Assembly (NCBI GenBank): GCA_015179025.1
Contig: WHUX01000044.1
Location: 248,001-312,000 of the forward strand
Length of the DNA: 64,000 nucleotides
Origin: Terfezia claveryi
Lineage: Eukaryota > Ascomycota > Pezizomycetes > Pezizales > Pezizaceae
Reading direction: 5' to 3'
This document shows, piece by piece, positions 1 to 9,829 of this stretch (position 1 is the first letter of the stretch; each line of letters opens with the position of its first letter). The notes beneath the pieces are model-generated. The model had not been told where the DNA came from. It ran no database searches and saw only the letters and a list, made by a program, of their open reading frames with translations. The position numbers and the translations under genes are program-made.

Positions 1-540
1 TGCTGAGGGATCCGGCTCGTTGGGACGATTGTACTCTTGCCGTATAGGTACTGTAACCAGATTCTTTTCCTCCTTATGCCCTTGTCTTTTCCACGAGGTG
101 TACTTTTATTCCATGAGAGTTCGGCAGTAGCTACGCAGCTCACTTTGCGGTACCATCCTGGTAAACAAATACATAAGTAACTCTTAACCCAAGATCGTCA
201 CCTTTCCATGCAATACAAAAAAATGTTCACTATACCTCATTAAATAAACCTGTAGGATTGGCTGGGGTAATGGATGGAGTTGGTTGGGGTCAAGGGTACT
301 GTAGAAGGTGGAAAAGTCTCCGGGCTGTTACAATCCCTACCCAAAAGTCTTGGTGAAACACAAATTTGAGCCGCTTGGCGGGACTCACTCCAACGCTATT
401 ATACTCTCGTATTTATTGAATAACTTGACAACTACATATCGCTCAGGTCTGAAATTAAAGTCGGAACAATAAGGGGTATAGGAGAAATAGGAACCAAAAT
501 CTTAAGCAAAGAAAAAGAGAATTGAAGTAAAACCAAACAA
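1..540. other. Left edge, no gene seen
   Basis: No convincing coding sequence. The stretch just upstream of 541 probably includes the 3' flank of the Tc1/mariner relic that follows, but no terminal inverted repeat could be fixed, so the element's left end is not defined. Confidence 0.4.
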
Positions 541-1259
541 ACAAAATACATCTAATACCGAGTATACCAGCCTTAGCAGCAATGACAGCAGCCACCCGGT
601 TTGGCATGCTCCTCCACAATGACTCAAAGATAGACTCTGGAATTGCTTCCCATGCTTCAGGCAAGACCTCAGCAAGCCTAGCACGAAAAGCCTAGCACGA
701 ATGGCATCTGGCCCTCCAGGAGTATTGGCAATATCAGGGTACTTTGCATGAAGATACCGTTTAAGATGAATCCAGACATGCTCAATGGGGTTAAGATCTG
801 GACTATAGGAGGGTGTCTATCGACTGAGAGGTCATGGAGCTTAAGGAACTCCTTAATAATCTTGGCTGTATGGACTGGAGCATTGTCTTGTTGAAATTTC
901 GCATTGCCAATATTACGGTTGACATGTTTGATAACTGGGAGGAGGACCTCAAGCAAGCGACGATAGATAGTAGCATTAACGGAACGCACAATCAGAGGTA
1001 CAAATTTACCATGGTGCCTGCCCCAGAAGCACCCCCAGACCATCATAGAATCGCCTTTTCCCTTAGGGACTGCATTAATATAGTCCTTATCCCACTTTTC
1101 CTCCGGTGTTCGAAAAACCCAAATTTGCCTTGTATGAGCTGACCTTTCTACCGTGCACTCATCACTCCAAATTGTACTTTCAAAGTCCTCAGCTGTCCAA
1201 TCTTCTGAATTCCGCAACGGCCCACGTTCCATATGTGGGGGGCGCTTATAATATATCAC
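541..1259 (-). pseudogene. Tc1/mariner-type transposase relic (copy A)
   Basis: Remnant of a cut-and-paste DDE transposase of the Tc1/mariner superfamily. The minus strand reads, in order, WSDECTVE (first catalytic Asp region), a VWGCFWG block, and QQDNAPVHTA (second catalytic Asp). The frame is then lost where the family normally has its SPDLNPIEH-type third acidic residue. The expected C-terminal motif, PEAWEAIPESIFESLWRSM followed by NRVAAVIAAK, appears at 560-664 in another frame. The N-terminal helix-turn-helix domain is absent. At least one frameshift and the N-terminal loss make it non-functional. Copies B (40967-42189) and C (55975-56827) are relatives, not identical copies. Confidence 0.85.
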
Positions 1260-1612
1260 ATGGTTGCGAGATATTTCCTACATCAAAGTGCTCGTACGGA
1301 CAAGTTTGTGTGAGTGGACTCTTGCAGTAGATCCTAGTCAATAGAGTCTAGCAAGTACGGTACCAGTATCTGTTGAGACTTTTACATTGATGACACCTCA
1401 CGGTTACCTCACGGTACGGGCGATTTAGAAAAGGAAGCTACAAGACAGTTAGCAATTTGATCATGCGCATATGGAAGGCCTAGGGTCGACACCATATGTT
1501 GAGGGCTTATAAAATTGCAATTGTCCCTCTAGATACAAATAAATACATACTAAACTTTTTTCGTCCCAATAGGACTGGTTTTATCCTTTATTCAGTTCAC
1601 AGAAGCAAGGCA
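1260..1612. other. Intergenic, no gene seen
   Basis: About 350 bases between the transposase relic and the end of the Asn-rich gene. No ORF, RNA gene or repeat could be supported. It presumably holds the 3' untranslated region of the minus-strand gene that ends near 1616. Confidence 0.4.
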
Positions 1613-1615
1613 CCT

Positions 1616-2551
1616 TTAAACAATGATATCAGCACCCTCGGTGTTGTCAAGCCCATAAGCGACGGCGCTGTCGAATTGGAAACCGTTTTCTGCCGCGAAG
1701 CATGGGAAAATACCGCTTCCAAACCCAAAGTCCTCGTTACCAAAGAACCCAAAATCATTGAAGCCCTTAAATATATTCGCGTTAGCATTCGCGTTCTGGT
1801 TGATGTTCACATTCTGGTTATTATTCTGGTTATTGTCGTTGAATTCAGGGTAGAAATCGTTTCCGAAACCGTTTCCGAAGGCACCAAAATCACGCCTCTT
1901 GTTGATGCCGCCAATGTCTCCAGCAATGGCAGTTACGGAAGTGCCCTCAAGCTCCCCACCTTTGTTGCTAGAACTATAGGTGCTCACGGTCTCACAGCAT
2001 TCTTCCTCACACACTGGTTGAGTGCGCTCCTCCGTCTTTTCTTGGGTCTGGGACTGGGAACCTCAATAGTGATGTTATGATCATCATCGAGGCTGGTGAT
2101 TCCATGGTCATCGAATCCACTGCCATAGGCGGGAGAACTATACCCGGCATCGTAGTTGGCTTCAGAGTCATATGTGGCTCCGGTGTCAAACGCTCCGGCT
2201 CCCATGCCGTATGCGGGAGCGGTTGTGCCATAACCATCATATGGGGCGTAGCTGGCAACGTTGTTTCCAACAGCGTTGTCGCTGGGGCTGGCCACCTCGT
2301 TGCCCTCACCAATGGCACCAAGTTTGCCATTGTTGACACCAGACTCGTCTGAAATCAAGTCACCTCCAGCGATCTCTTGGACACCGGCCTGGTTAAGGTT
2401 GTTCTTGATGGAACCAGAGAGACCAATCTCAGCTGTTCCAACTTCAGCCCCTTCTCCATCGTAGCTCAAGTGGCGGCACTAATTCTGCCATTAACCTTGA
2501 AATCTCCATTCCTGTTGACGTCTTTGCTGAAATCCTTGTTCTCATTCTTGT
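1616..2551 (-). pseudogene. Frameshifted 3' continuation of the Asn-rich secreted protein
   Basis: Below the stop of the 520-residue ORF, coding character continues in other frames. A one-base shift near 2605 gives about 40 more Asn/Lys-rich residues (WNKNHSFNENLNKNENKD) ending VNGRISAAT at about 2475. A new frame from about 2469 to 2030 is Gly/Tyr/Asp-rich (SYAPYDGYGTTAPAYG). From about 2040 a third frame, ending at 1616, has a Cys pair block (CEEECCETV), a KRRDFGAF basic site and NVNINQNANANAN, which echoes the N terminus of the upstream ORF (NVNINQNLNGNEN). No good intron joins these frames. Either the gene originally ran from 4114 to 1616 and carries several small indels, or the sequence has indel errors here. 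A separate decayed paralogue is a less likely alternative. Confidence 0.55.
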
Positions 2552-4114
2552 TCAAGTTTTCATTGAAGCTATGGTTCTTATTCCAGTTCTTGTTCTTGAT
2601 TCATCAAAGTCCTTATGAGAGTTGTTCTGGTTGTAACCGTATCCACGCTTCCGGTGGGACTCGTGATGATTGAAATCTTCATTCTTGTTGACATTTTTAT
2701 TGAGGTCCTTGTTGTCGTTCTTGTTAACATTGTCGTTCTTGCTAACATTGCCCTTCTTGTTAACATTGTCCTTCTTGTTAACATTGTCGCTCTTAACATT
2801 GTCGTTCAAGTCGTGGTTCTTGTTCAGATTCTTGTTCTCATCAAAGTCCTTGTCAAAGTTGTTCTGTCTGTAACCGTAACCACGCTTCCAGTGGGACTTC
2901 GGATGATGGAAATCTTCACTCCTATTGAAGTCTTTGTTGTCGTTCTTGTTATCGTTCTTGTTAACATTTTCGTTCTTGTCGTGGTTCTTGTTCAAGTTCA
3001 GGTTCTTGTTCTCATCAAAGTCCTTGTCATAGTTGTGACCGTAACCACGCTTCCAGTGGGGCTTCGGATGATGGGAATCTTCACTCCTGTTGACGTCTTT
3101 GTTGTCATTCTTGTTATTGTTCTTGTTAACATTTTCGTTCAAGTCGTGGTTCTTGTTCAAGTTCAGGTTCTTGTTCTCATCAAAGTCCTTGTCAAAGCTG
3201 TGACCGTAACCACGCTTCCAGTGGGGCTTCGGATGATGGAAATCTTCACTCCTGTTGACGTCTTTGTTGTCGTTCTTGTTGTCGTTCTTGTTGTCGTTCT
3301 TGTTAACATTGTCGTTCTTGTTATCATTGTCCTTCTTGTTATCATTGTCCTTCTTGTTGACATTGTCCTTCTTGTTAACATTGTCCTTCTTGTTAACATT
3401 GTCGTTCTTGTTAACATTGTCGTTCTTGTCATGGTTCAAGTTCAGGTTCTTGTTCTCATCAAAGTCCTTGTCATAGCTGTGACCATAACCACGCTTCCAG
3501 TGGGGCTTCGGATGATGGAAATCTTCACTCCTGTTGACGTCTTTGTTGTCATTTTTGTTATCGTTCTTGTTAACATTTTCGTTCAAGTCGTGGTTCTTGT
3601 TCAAGTTCAGGTTCTTGTTCTCATCAAAGTCCTTGTCAAAGTTGTTCTGCCTGTGACCGTAACCACGCTTCCAGTGGGACTTCTGATAATCGAAATATTC
3701 ATTCCTGTTGACGTCTTTGTTGTCGTTCTTGTTATCATTATCGTTGAAGTTGTGGTTCTTGTTGACGCTATCATTCTTGTTGCGGTTATCGTCAAGGTTG
3801 CGGTTCTGTTCATGGTTCCTGTTTGGGTAGCCTCGCTTCTTGAGCATGGCTGCCCGCTTGGATTTCAAGGCGCTAAGCTTGATAATAGTATCGAAGTCGT
3901 TAACTATAGGGGTAAAGCCCTCATTGCCGAAGTTACAGAAGCCGCCAAAGCCAATGCCACCTAACTCGTTAAAGCCCTGGTTGAGGTTCTCGTTTCCATT
4001 GAGGTTCTGGTTGATATTGACATTATTGTCCATCCCGTTCCAGAACTGCGGGGCGGCCAAAGCTGTTCCTGCAATGCTCATGAGGGAGGCCACAAGCGTA
4101 CTAGAGAATTGCAT
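2552..4114 (-). CDS. Secreted Asn-rich, kexin-type repeat precursor protein
   Basis: Predicted 520-residue secreted protein. Residues 1-21 form a signal peptide ending TALAAPQF. Residues 30-80 are Asn/Gly-rich without repeats. From residue 85 onward KR dibasic sites recur, and seven are followed by Gly-Tyr: R94/G95, R150/G151, R208/G209, R301/G302, R356/G357, R411/G412 and R490/G491. Six share the pattern H-[WR]-KR-GYG-[HY], mostly followed by DKDFDENKNLN. Asn/Lys/Asp-rich spacers of variable length (about 55-93 residues per unit) separate them. Kex2-type proteases cut after KR in the Golgi, so the layout predicts release of several similar GYG-starting peptides, as in fungal Kex2-processed repeat proteins and some ribosomally made peptide precursors. 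The start is the first ATG before the signal peptide. No tailoring enzyme is recognised next to it. Function of the peptides is unknown; a structural cell-wall protein is the main alternative. Confidence 0.75.
   Translation of the reverse strand: MQFSSTLVASLMSIAGTALAAPQFWNGMDNNVNINQNLNGNENLNQGFNELGGIGFGGFCNFGNEGFTPIVNDFDTIIKLSALKSKRAAMLKKRGYPNRNHEQNRNLDDNRNKNDSVNKNHNFNDNDNKNDNKDVNRNEYFDYQKSHWKRGYGHRQNNFDKDFDENKNLNLNKNHDLNENVNKNDNKNDNKDVNRSEDFHHPKPHWKRGYGHSYDKDFDENKNLNLNHDKNDNVNKNDNVNKKDNVNKKDNVNKKDNDNKKDNDNKNDNVNKNDNKNDNKNDNKDVNRSEDFHHPKPHWKRGYGHSFDKDFDENKNLNLNKNHDLNENVNKNNNKNDNKDVNRSEDSHHPKPHWKRGYGHNYDKDFDENKNLNLNKNHDKNENVNKNDNKNDNKDFNRSEDFHHPKSHWKRGYGYRQNNFDKDFDENKNLNKNHDLNDNVKSDNVNKKDNVNKKGNVSKNDNVNKNDNKDLNKNVNKNEDFNHHESHRKRGYGYNQNNSHKDFDESRTRTGIRTIASMKT
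2660..3850 (-). repeat. Coding tandem repeats of the Asn-rich protein
   Basis: Imperfect long repeats of about 165 bp (one KR-GYG unit plus an Asn-rich spacer). Nested inside are 18-bp repeats coding NVNKKD/NDNKND, expanded most strongly between about 3290 and 3430. The high repeat identity makes the region prone to unequal exchange, which explains the uneven unit lengths. Long antisense ORFs here, reading VLVVVLV-type sequence, are shadows. Confidence 0.8.
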
Positions 4115-4292
4115 GGTTGCGAGTGTTGATAATATAAGGAGGGTCGAAATGTGTGGTTTAAACGGAGGAAAAGCGAATGTATTAAAGATCTACTGAATGT
4201 ATAATCTACTCGGGATATCAAATAAGGAGAGCACAACTGAGATAGAGAAGAATGGTGAGAAAAGGTCGCTGAGTTCGTTGAGGGAGCGCCTA

Positions 4293-4300
4293 GTTATATA
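4293..4300 (-). promoter_or_regulatory. Candidate TATA box of the Asn-rich precursor gene
   Basis: The minus strand reads GTATATAACTAGG about 180 bases upstream of the start codon at 4114. It is followed by a pyrimidine-rich stretch (about 4240-4280, TTTTCTCACCATTCTTC) typical of fungal transcription start regions. Position and composition support a real promoter, but no transcript evidence is available. Confidence 0.45.
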
Positions 4301-4309
4301 CAATCATTG

Positions 4310-5815
4310 CTGCGAAATCTCAGCTAAAAGAATTCACCGCATTTTGCATTTTAAGACAGAGTCATAATAATTACGTATGCAGCGAGTGAAGGTCAGGTAC
4401 AATAAGTTATAGCAATGGTAACGAAGTGGCGATGGATGCTCTGTATCGAGAGGTTATCATCGGTTGCAAAATCTCTCTCCCACTGGAGAAAAGTGGGACT
4501 GTCAATTTTCACATTTATAAGAAAGCCCTTTCCGCAGAGAACTCCACGACCTTGTGTTGCGCTCATATTCAGGTATATTTCTGCTTTATAAACTTCACAT
4601 CGCACAACTTTATTACATATTCCGAGCTTCCTACCCACTGTCAAACCATTTTAGTTTGATATGATATTGCCTTGTCGTAATTTTCACCAAAAATTTTGGC
4701 CTTTAGATTTTATTTTCGAATCTTACCTTGACATAGACATTATAGTTTTTCCTTTCCGAAGTTACTAAACTGTAGCAATAGGGAGGAGATCCACACTTGT
4801 CAAGAACCCACACTCAGTGGCCCAAAGTGGGGAAAGTTGAGCTCGATGTGGGTACTGGTGCATGGGTTCCAGACGCATAAGCGGCATATTCGTAATTCAA
4901 ATACCCTCTCACTTCAAATGAGTATATGTAATCTTATAATAATGCAACACCACTATACTCAGATAGGTGAAGCGCTCAGGAACAAGGAGCTCTATTCTAC
5001 AGCTACCCTTGATACGCAGGACCTGCGTACGAGGCTACAATTCACCCTGTGCCATATCGAACCCAATGCAAATGTATTACAGAGGGTTTGTGCATTGTCA
5101 TGACGTCAAGGAAACCCATCTTCTGTAAGCATGTAAGTTGCACGTAAATAGGTACTTCAAACCCTAAGATTCTAGAACTTCTCTCCTCATTAAACCAACC
5201 TTTGACATATGCATAGCCATGGTAGTCGCGCTTTGCGTGGATATAATATGTCACTGCAGTGCAAGTTCAATGTCTTTTCACCGACTCTGATATATATGTA
5301 TTAGAATCGGTTGTGCATTAGAGAAGAAGAAAAGAAGACATGAAGATTTGTTGTCTTCAAATCCTCTAGAACTATCTAATAAATGATAGTGTTGCCCAGT
5401 TCCTTCATATATCGGTTATCCCAAGACCTCATATCCTATGGCACTTCCTCCCAAGACACACCAACCCAGATAATCATTCCACCTCCGTTAGGTATCTAGA
5501 CAATTTGTCGTTCTATTCACCAGACATTTGAGGCCCGGTGAAACCAAAAAGTTGAGATTACAGGCTCCATAGAATTTGGATTCCGGTGCTGTATATTCGG
5601 TAATATCCTAGTTCTATTCCAGTCCTCACAACTTGAAATTGTAAGTTGGGCCTTGGGCTTCAACAGACACCCAAGAAATAATGGCCTATATTGGGATCAG
5701 ATGTTGCTTTAAGAGGAGAGAAGTTGCATACTTTAACAAGTCAGGATTCCCTTATGGCCCACGATACAAATAATTAAGCAGACAATAAAGCAAATATTTT
5801 CTAAAGTCCCTAAAG
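4310..5815. other. Intergenic, no gene recognised
   Basis: About 1.5 kb with only short ORFs (under 90 codons), none with recognisable motifs. No tRNA, clear repeat or transposon end could be supported. Confidence 0.4.
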
Positions 5816-5985
5816 TTCGGTGCACAGTAAAGAGTCGGTACGCCCACGCAACAACGAGCTACATAAAAGTCTTGCCTCCCAAACCAACGAAAACAGTACC
5901 GAAATAACCCCCACTTCCCCCACTTCCCCACCACGCCCTTCCCGGCCATCCCCTCAGCAAAACCGTGTCATTCTAACCCTCTTCA
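5816..5985 (-). mobile_element. LINE 3' end remnant (old copy)
   Basis: Matches, with many differences, the 3' tail of the LINE at 42470-42580 in the same orientation. Shared blocks are AGTCGGTACGCCCACG, an ACAA-GAGCT-CATAAA core, GCCTCCC and a C-rich CCACGCCC stretch. The poly(A) end itself is lost. It marks an older insertion of the same non-LTR family. Confidence 0.6.
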
Positions 5986-6208
5986 GTGTAAATTGGGTTT
6001 GGGTTTGCTGATTCTTCCGGTAGAATAAGCACAGTGAGTTGAACTGGATAATTGCCACAGGTCAAAACATCTGGTGCCACTCAAACCTTGCACAGCACAC
6101 TAGTTATCATCTTGTTTTATACCTAGATTTTTTTTCCCAACGTACCCGCCTGGAGCTGTTGGTTATTTGGTCAATTCTAAATCATATCAAATTTGGTTGG
6201 CATAGTCG

Positions 6209-6290
6209 GTTTTTTTTAATTTTTTTTTTAAAGAAAATTATTCAATACTCATATGCGGTCCCGTAGGGAGCCACCTGGAAAGGAATAGTC
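6209..6290 (-). mobile_element. SINE-like fragment
   Basis: A T-run followed by CATATGCGGTCCCGTAGGG and GAGCCACCTGGAAA resembles the poly(T) end of the complete SINE-like element at 9074-9241 (CTATGCAGCCCCGTTAGGG, GAGCCACGCGGAAA). Both lie in reverse orientation. No target duplication was recognised for this copy, which looks 5'-truncated. Confidence 0.5.
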
Positions 6291-6469
6291 AGTGTGATCC
6301 TGAGTATTATCGTTACTATAAACGAAGAATTCGACATCACACTCTAATTTATGCTTTAAGCTCTTGACCACCTGCAGAATAGGTTTGCAATTGCAAGTCA
6401 CATTGTTGTGTAGAAATCATACAGAAACACATTTAATCTTGATTTAGATATAAACCATTGCTTCATGAT

Positions 6470-6988
6470 TGTCACAACCGTGTTCTTAGTCTTGTTTTGA
6501 CACTCGAACAGATCTGTTCGAGTGTCGTTGTTATTCTTATTGTTATTGCTCATTGTTATCTCTCTTCGTTCCTGTTTGAGAGTCGGACAGATTCTCGTCC
6601 GACTCTCATTATTGTCACCATTGTCTTTGTCATCACCTGTGACAGGGGAATTGACATGGTCTTCGGGTTGTCTATCTCGGGAAGCTTATTCCATTGTCAG
6701 CCTTGGCTCGATAAGCCAATATGTATATATAGCCCTTGCCCCCGTACTGTCGTTGGATCCCTATCCAACGTCTTGTATTCTAATACAGACCTTGCCTCTC
6801 TCCGCGAAGGTGTACCTCCCTTGTACACCCCTTGCCATCCTCGTGCCTTTCCTCGTCGAGCGAACTCTGCAGCCTCGCTGCCCCCCTAGCCCCCTGATCA
6901 CACACGTAGCCGTTCCTACGTGTGCGACCTCCTTGCCCACTGCCCAGGCGTACCCCTTGGTCGCCTTGTTCCCCGAGCCCGTGTTACA
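6470..6988 (+). mobile_element. Solo LTR of a Ty3/gypsy element, with 5-bp target duplication
   Basis: A 519-bp solo LTR beginning TGTCACAACC and ending GTGTTACA, flanked by perfect 5-bp direct repeats ATGAT (6465-6469 and 6989-6993). It shares blocks with the LTRs of the full element at 43876-50168: TGTCGTTGGATCC, CCAACGTCTTGTAT, a TATATATAG TATA box near 6725, a CACGTAG..CTACGTG hairpin and GCGTACCCCTTGGTCGCCTTG-type 3' sequence. The upstream half holds two large palindromes (6499-6526 and 6578-6607). The internal region was presumably lost by LTR-LTR recombination. ORFs here are not genes. Confidence 0.92.
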
Positions 6989-7231
6989 ATGATCATATAA
7001 AAAGTGACAAACCTGAACTAAACCTACTGTCCAGAACCCATACAACAATAACAATTGTTGCTCCAAATTCAATAAACATAAAACCAAACCCATTCCGATC
7101 CTCTTTATTTACGGTACCCTTCCAAAATACCCATGCTAAATATTGCTTACTGTTACATTATATTCAAATCCAATACCAATGGTGAACTGGAACAAACCCA
7201 ATGAAAGCAAAAGGGACAGGGGCATGGTTAT

Positions 7232-8949
7232 CTAAAATTTGAAACCTCCCTTTGACAAACCATTGAACCCGAAGATACCTCTGGGATCATACTTGTCCCT
7301 TACTTCTCTCATCATTATCAACTCATTTGGCCCATATCCTGCAAAACAGTCCTGGTCTCCGTGGGCGGCGTTCAAATAGAGAAATTCGCGTCCTCCATTT
7401 CCGGTCAGCCCAGCTTGTCTGAGCTTCGCGCTCATATCTGCACCAACCTCTTTGACCCAGGCATTGATTGCTGATCGTCGACTGCATCGCAGTAGATGTT
7501 GTACCAGAAATAATTCTGCGTTGGGTTGATACCGAAGGTGTTCCCACCAACGCCATTTGAAGCCCCTCTTTCCAAGAGTGTGGAAGGAACACCCTGTATA
7601 GCGACAGCACAGGACATAATCGATGGGACATTTTGCACGAGTTTACTGTAGGATAAACCGTAAAATGTTTCATGGACAATCTTCAAAGCGTCGACCAAGG
7701 CAATCGAACTTTGTACCCTGAAGACGTGTCTCTGGCCCACAATTACACCGCCAAGGATATTTGGAAGCTCTGCTGTGTCCGTCATCATCCCAAAACTCGA
7801 GTCATTATTGAAGACTAGTTTTTAAAGTCGTTGAAGATTGCGGGGTCTGGGTTAGGTATCGCTTTCATGGCCAGCACAGTAAATGCCTAAATCTGATTGC
7901 CCTGGCGCAAAGTTGATGAGCGACACAAGGCCAGCACCTTTGTCAATGTATGCTGAATTTGTGAAGTTTGCAATGGAGCTGTAGAAGAGATCAAAATTGG
8001 GCTGCCCAACAAAGGTCGCCAGACCACCCCACATTTTAGGAATAAGTTTTGAGCTCGAACTTTGTGACGATACAAAAATTGCTGCTCCCTCCGTGAAGTG
8101 CCCACAAGAGATCTCTATACATATTATCGGGGGTGACAATGACAACATGTCCATTTGCTAGCACACACTCATAGGATAAGATAGGTATTGTCCATTGCAA
8201 ACCCGTATCTGTTGGAGAAAAAATTGAGCCCTCCACCTAGCAGGAGACCAGGTACGCCAACCTGCTGAAGGCGGCAGCCCAATGCATACTGTCCATGGGG
8301 TGCCAGAAAATTGTAGACTTCGCCCCATTTTCGGCCGGGCCCGACAAACACGGAGGTTTTGTCGACACCTGAGAGGGACAAGCTGTTCAGCGCACTAAGA
8401 TCAAAAAGAATGCCAGTCTTCGTTCTGGTGAACCCAGGGTTCTGTAACGATTAGGCCGTTTGTTAGCGGACCCATGCTTACAGAGTGATGAACAGGATGC
8501 GGGCCTTGAATCTTAGAGGTCTGTTCATCAACGGGAATAAGAGGGCTTACTGGCATATGTCCACCCCCGCGGATAGCAAAATCAGTACCGCACAGCCTTG
8601 CGGCCCAGATACCTTTGCCCACGGATTTCGCCGTCTGAGGTACAAAAACGCATTGTGGTTGATTCCAGGTCGTGATACTCCAGTACTTCGTTGTGCTTTC
8701 CACTAGATATGTGTTCGACCCAGGCCAGTACACTTCTCTAAATGCAAGCATCGACAATAAGGTACACCCACACCACGAACTGACCGTAGCTCCGAATATT
8801 GCCTGCTTTGTGTAAGTCAGTTGTGTGATCTCGCTATCACTTAGGTCATCTGATGGGTTGACAGCGCTGCTAACGCTAGCAGCCAGCAGTACTACAAGGG
8901 TGACCAGGTAATGAAGAGAACCCATAGTAGTATCAATAAACAATTGCAA
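7232..8949 (-). pseudogene. FAD-linked oxidoreductase (berberine-bridge type), frameshifted
   Basis: Relic of a secreted FAD-dependent oxidase (FAD_binding_4 plus C-terminal BBE domain), a family that oxidises alcohols, sugars or alkaloid-type metabolites. Order: signal peptide (MGSLHYLVTLVVLLAASVSS), QPQCVFVPQTA, the FAD-binding RGGGH, VGPGRKWGEVYNFL, GGGLNFFSNRYGFAMDN, WALHGGSSNFCIVTKFELKT, and the terminal YDPRGIFGFNGLSKGGFKF. A good 40-nt intron (8442-8481; GTAAGC..GCTAAC..CAG) restores the frame after exon 1. Four further frame changes, near 8180, 8052, 7831 and 7475, are not explained by introns: each needs a small indel, for example four extra bases before the SYECVLANG motif. No nonsense codon appears once the frame is corrected. 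The pattern indicates a fairly recent pseudogene or sequence indel errors. The typical Cys-flavin link could not be confirmed. Confidence 0.85.
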
Positions 8950-9060
8950 GAGTTCAAAGCAGCTGCAAAATTACGAAATTCAAGATAAACAAACCAGAGA
9001 CTCTAAATATCAATATAAGGATTCCAGAAACGAGAGCTTACTGACTTTAAATAGTATACG

Positions 9061-9254
9061 GTCAACGAGGCCTTTTTTTTTTTTTTTTTTATTTTTAAAA
9101 ACTTAGATCCTCCTATGCAGCCCCGTTAGGGGGGCTATGAGGAGCCACGCGGAAACCCGGTGGATTCAAGGGGGAGGCAAGTTAATCTGCCAACCCCACG
9201 CAAACTAACTAAATACACGAAAAAGAGCTAGGCCCAATGCTGTCAACGAGGCCT
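9061..9254 (-). mobile_element. SINE-like retroposon with 13-bp target-site duplication
   Basis: A roughly 168-bp insertion (9074-9241) flanked by identical 13-bp direct repeats GTCAACGAGGCCT (9061-9073 and 9242-9254). On the minus strand it ends in an A-rich tail preceded by CTAAGTTTTTAAAAAT. The long exact duplication plus tail indicates target-primed reverse transcription. It has no coding capacity. It contains a short hairpin around AGCCCCGTTAGGGGGGCT. No clear RNA polymerase III A or B box was identified, so a truncated LINE end remains possible. Confidence 0.85.
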
Positions 9255-9523
9255 GGCCAGGCCTAGAAATTGTTCTCAGTCCCTCTACTAGTTTAGTACC
9301 ATACTTCACCGGGTAGTGCATCATCACAGGGATATGCATCAGCCCCCACGCTATACCTGTCTCGGCTATGTCAGCACGCATGCGGGGTAAGTATCAACCA
9401 TATCTCCACCGTCGCAATCGATATTAGGTCAAATACAACCTAGAGAACGCAATAGCACCAACGGTAGGCACATTCTGGCTCTAAACAATCCAGGTTAATA
9501 CTAATAAAGCACTAGTAGTCACA

Positions 9524-9823
9524 ATGGGCAAGCTAAAGCCACGCCGACTTCAGATAGCCAAAGCGGAGGCCGATCATGAGAAAGCAATCAAGAACGCATG
9601 CGACGGAGTACAACAAGGACGGTTTACATCAATTCGAAAGGCAGCGGAAGCTTATGGGGTTCATTATTCCACTGTACGAAGGCGCCTAAAAGGAGCAAAA
9701 CCTTGGAAATTAGCACATGTGCATCAACAGCTATTGATGCCAGGAGAAGAAAGAGCGATTGTGAGGTGGATTGTGAGGTTAGAGGAGTTTGGATTCCCAC
9801 CTCGAGTGATAGACCTAGCCTAG
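9524..9823 (+). pseudogene. Pogo/CENP-B-type transposase, N-terminal fragment
   Basis: 99 residues with a Psq-type helix-turn-helix (about residues 22-60: ...FTSIRKAAEAYGVHYSTVRRRLKG) and the start of the CENP-B HTH region (LMPGEERAIVRWIVRLEEFGFPPR). This is the DNA-binding start of a pogo-superfamily transposase, whose DDE_1 catalytic domain should follow. A stop after FPPRVIDLA and unrelated sequence downstream show that it is truncated. Domesticated use as a small DNA-binding protein is possible but unsupported. Confidence 0.8.
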
Positions 9824-9829
9824 TAAGAG

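Noticed and set aside
2615..3964. 449-codon plus-strand ORF rich in Val/Leu opposite the Asn-rich gene
   Set aside because: It is the antisense of the Asn/Lys repeat (AAC/AAG codons read as GTT/CTT). It has no signal peptide or domain, and the minus strand has a TATA box, start and signal peptide.
6458..7093. ORFs of 110-156 codons on both strands
   Set aside because: They lie within the solo LTR at 6470-6988, where LTR sequence explains the open frames.
1616..8949. Complete peptide natural-product gene cluster
   Set aside because: Only a precursor-like gene and one broken oxidase are present. No DUF3328-type enzyme, transporter, methyltransferase or regulator is seen, so a cluster cannot be claimed.
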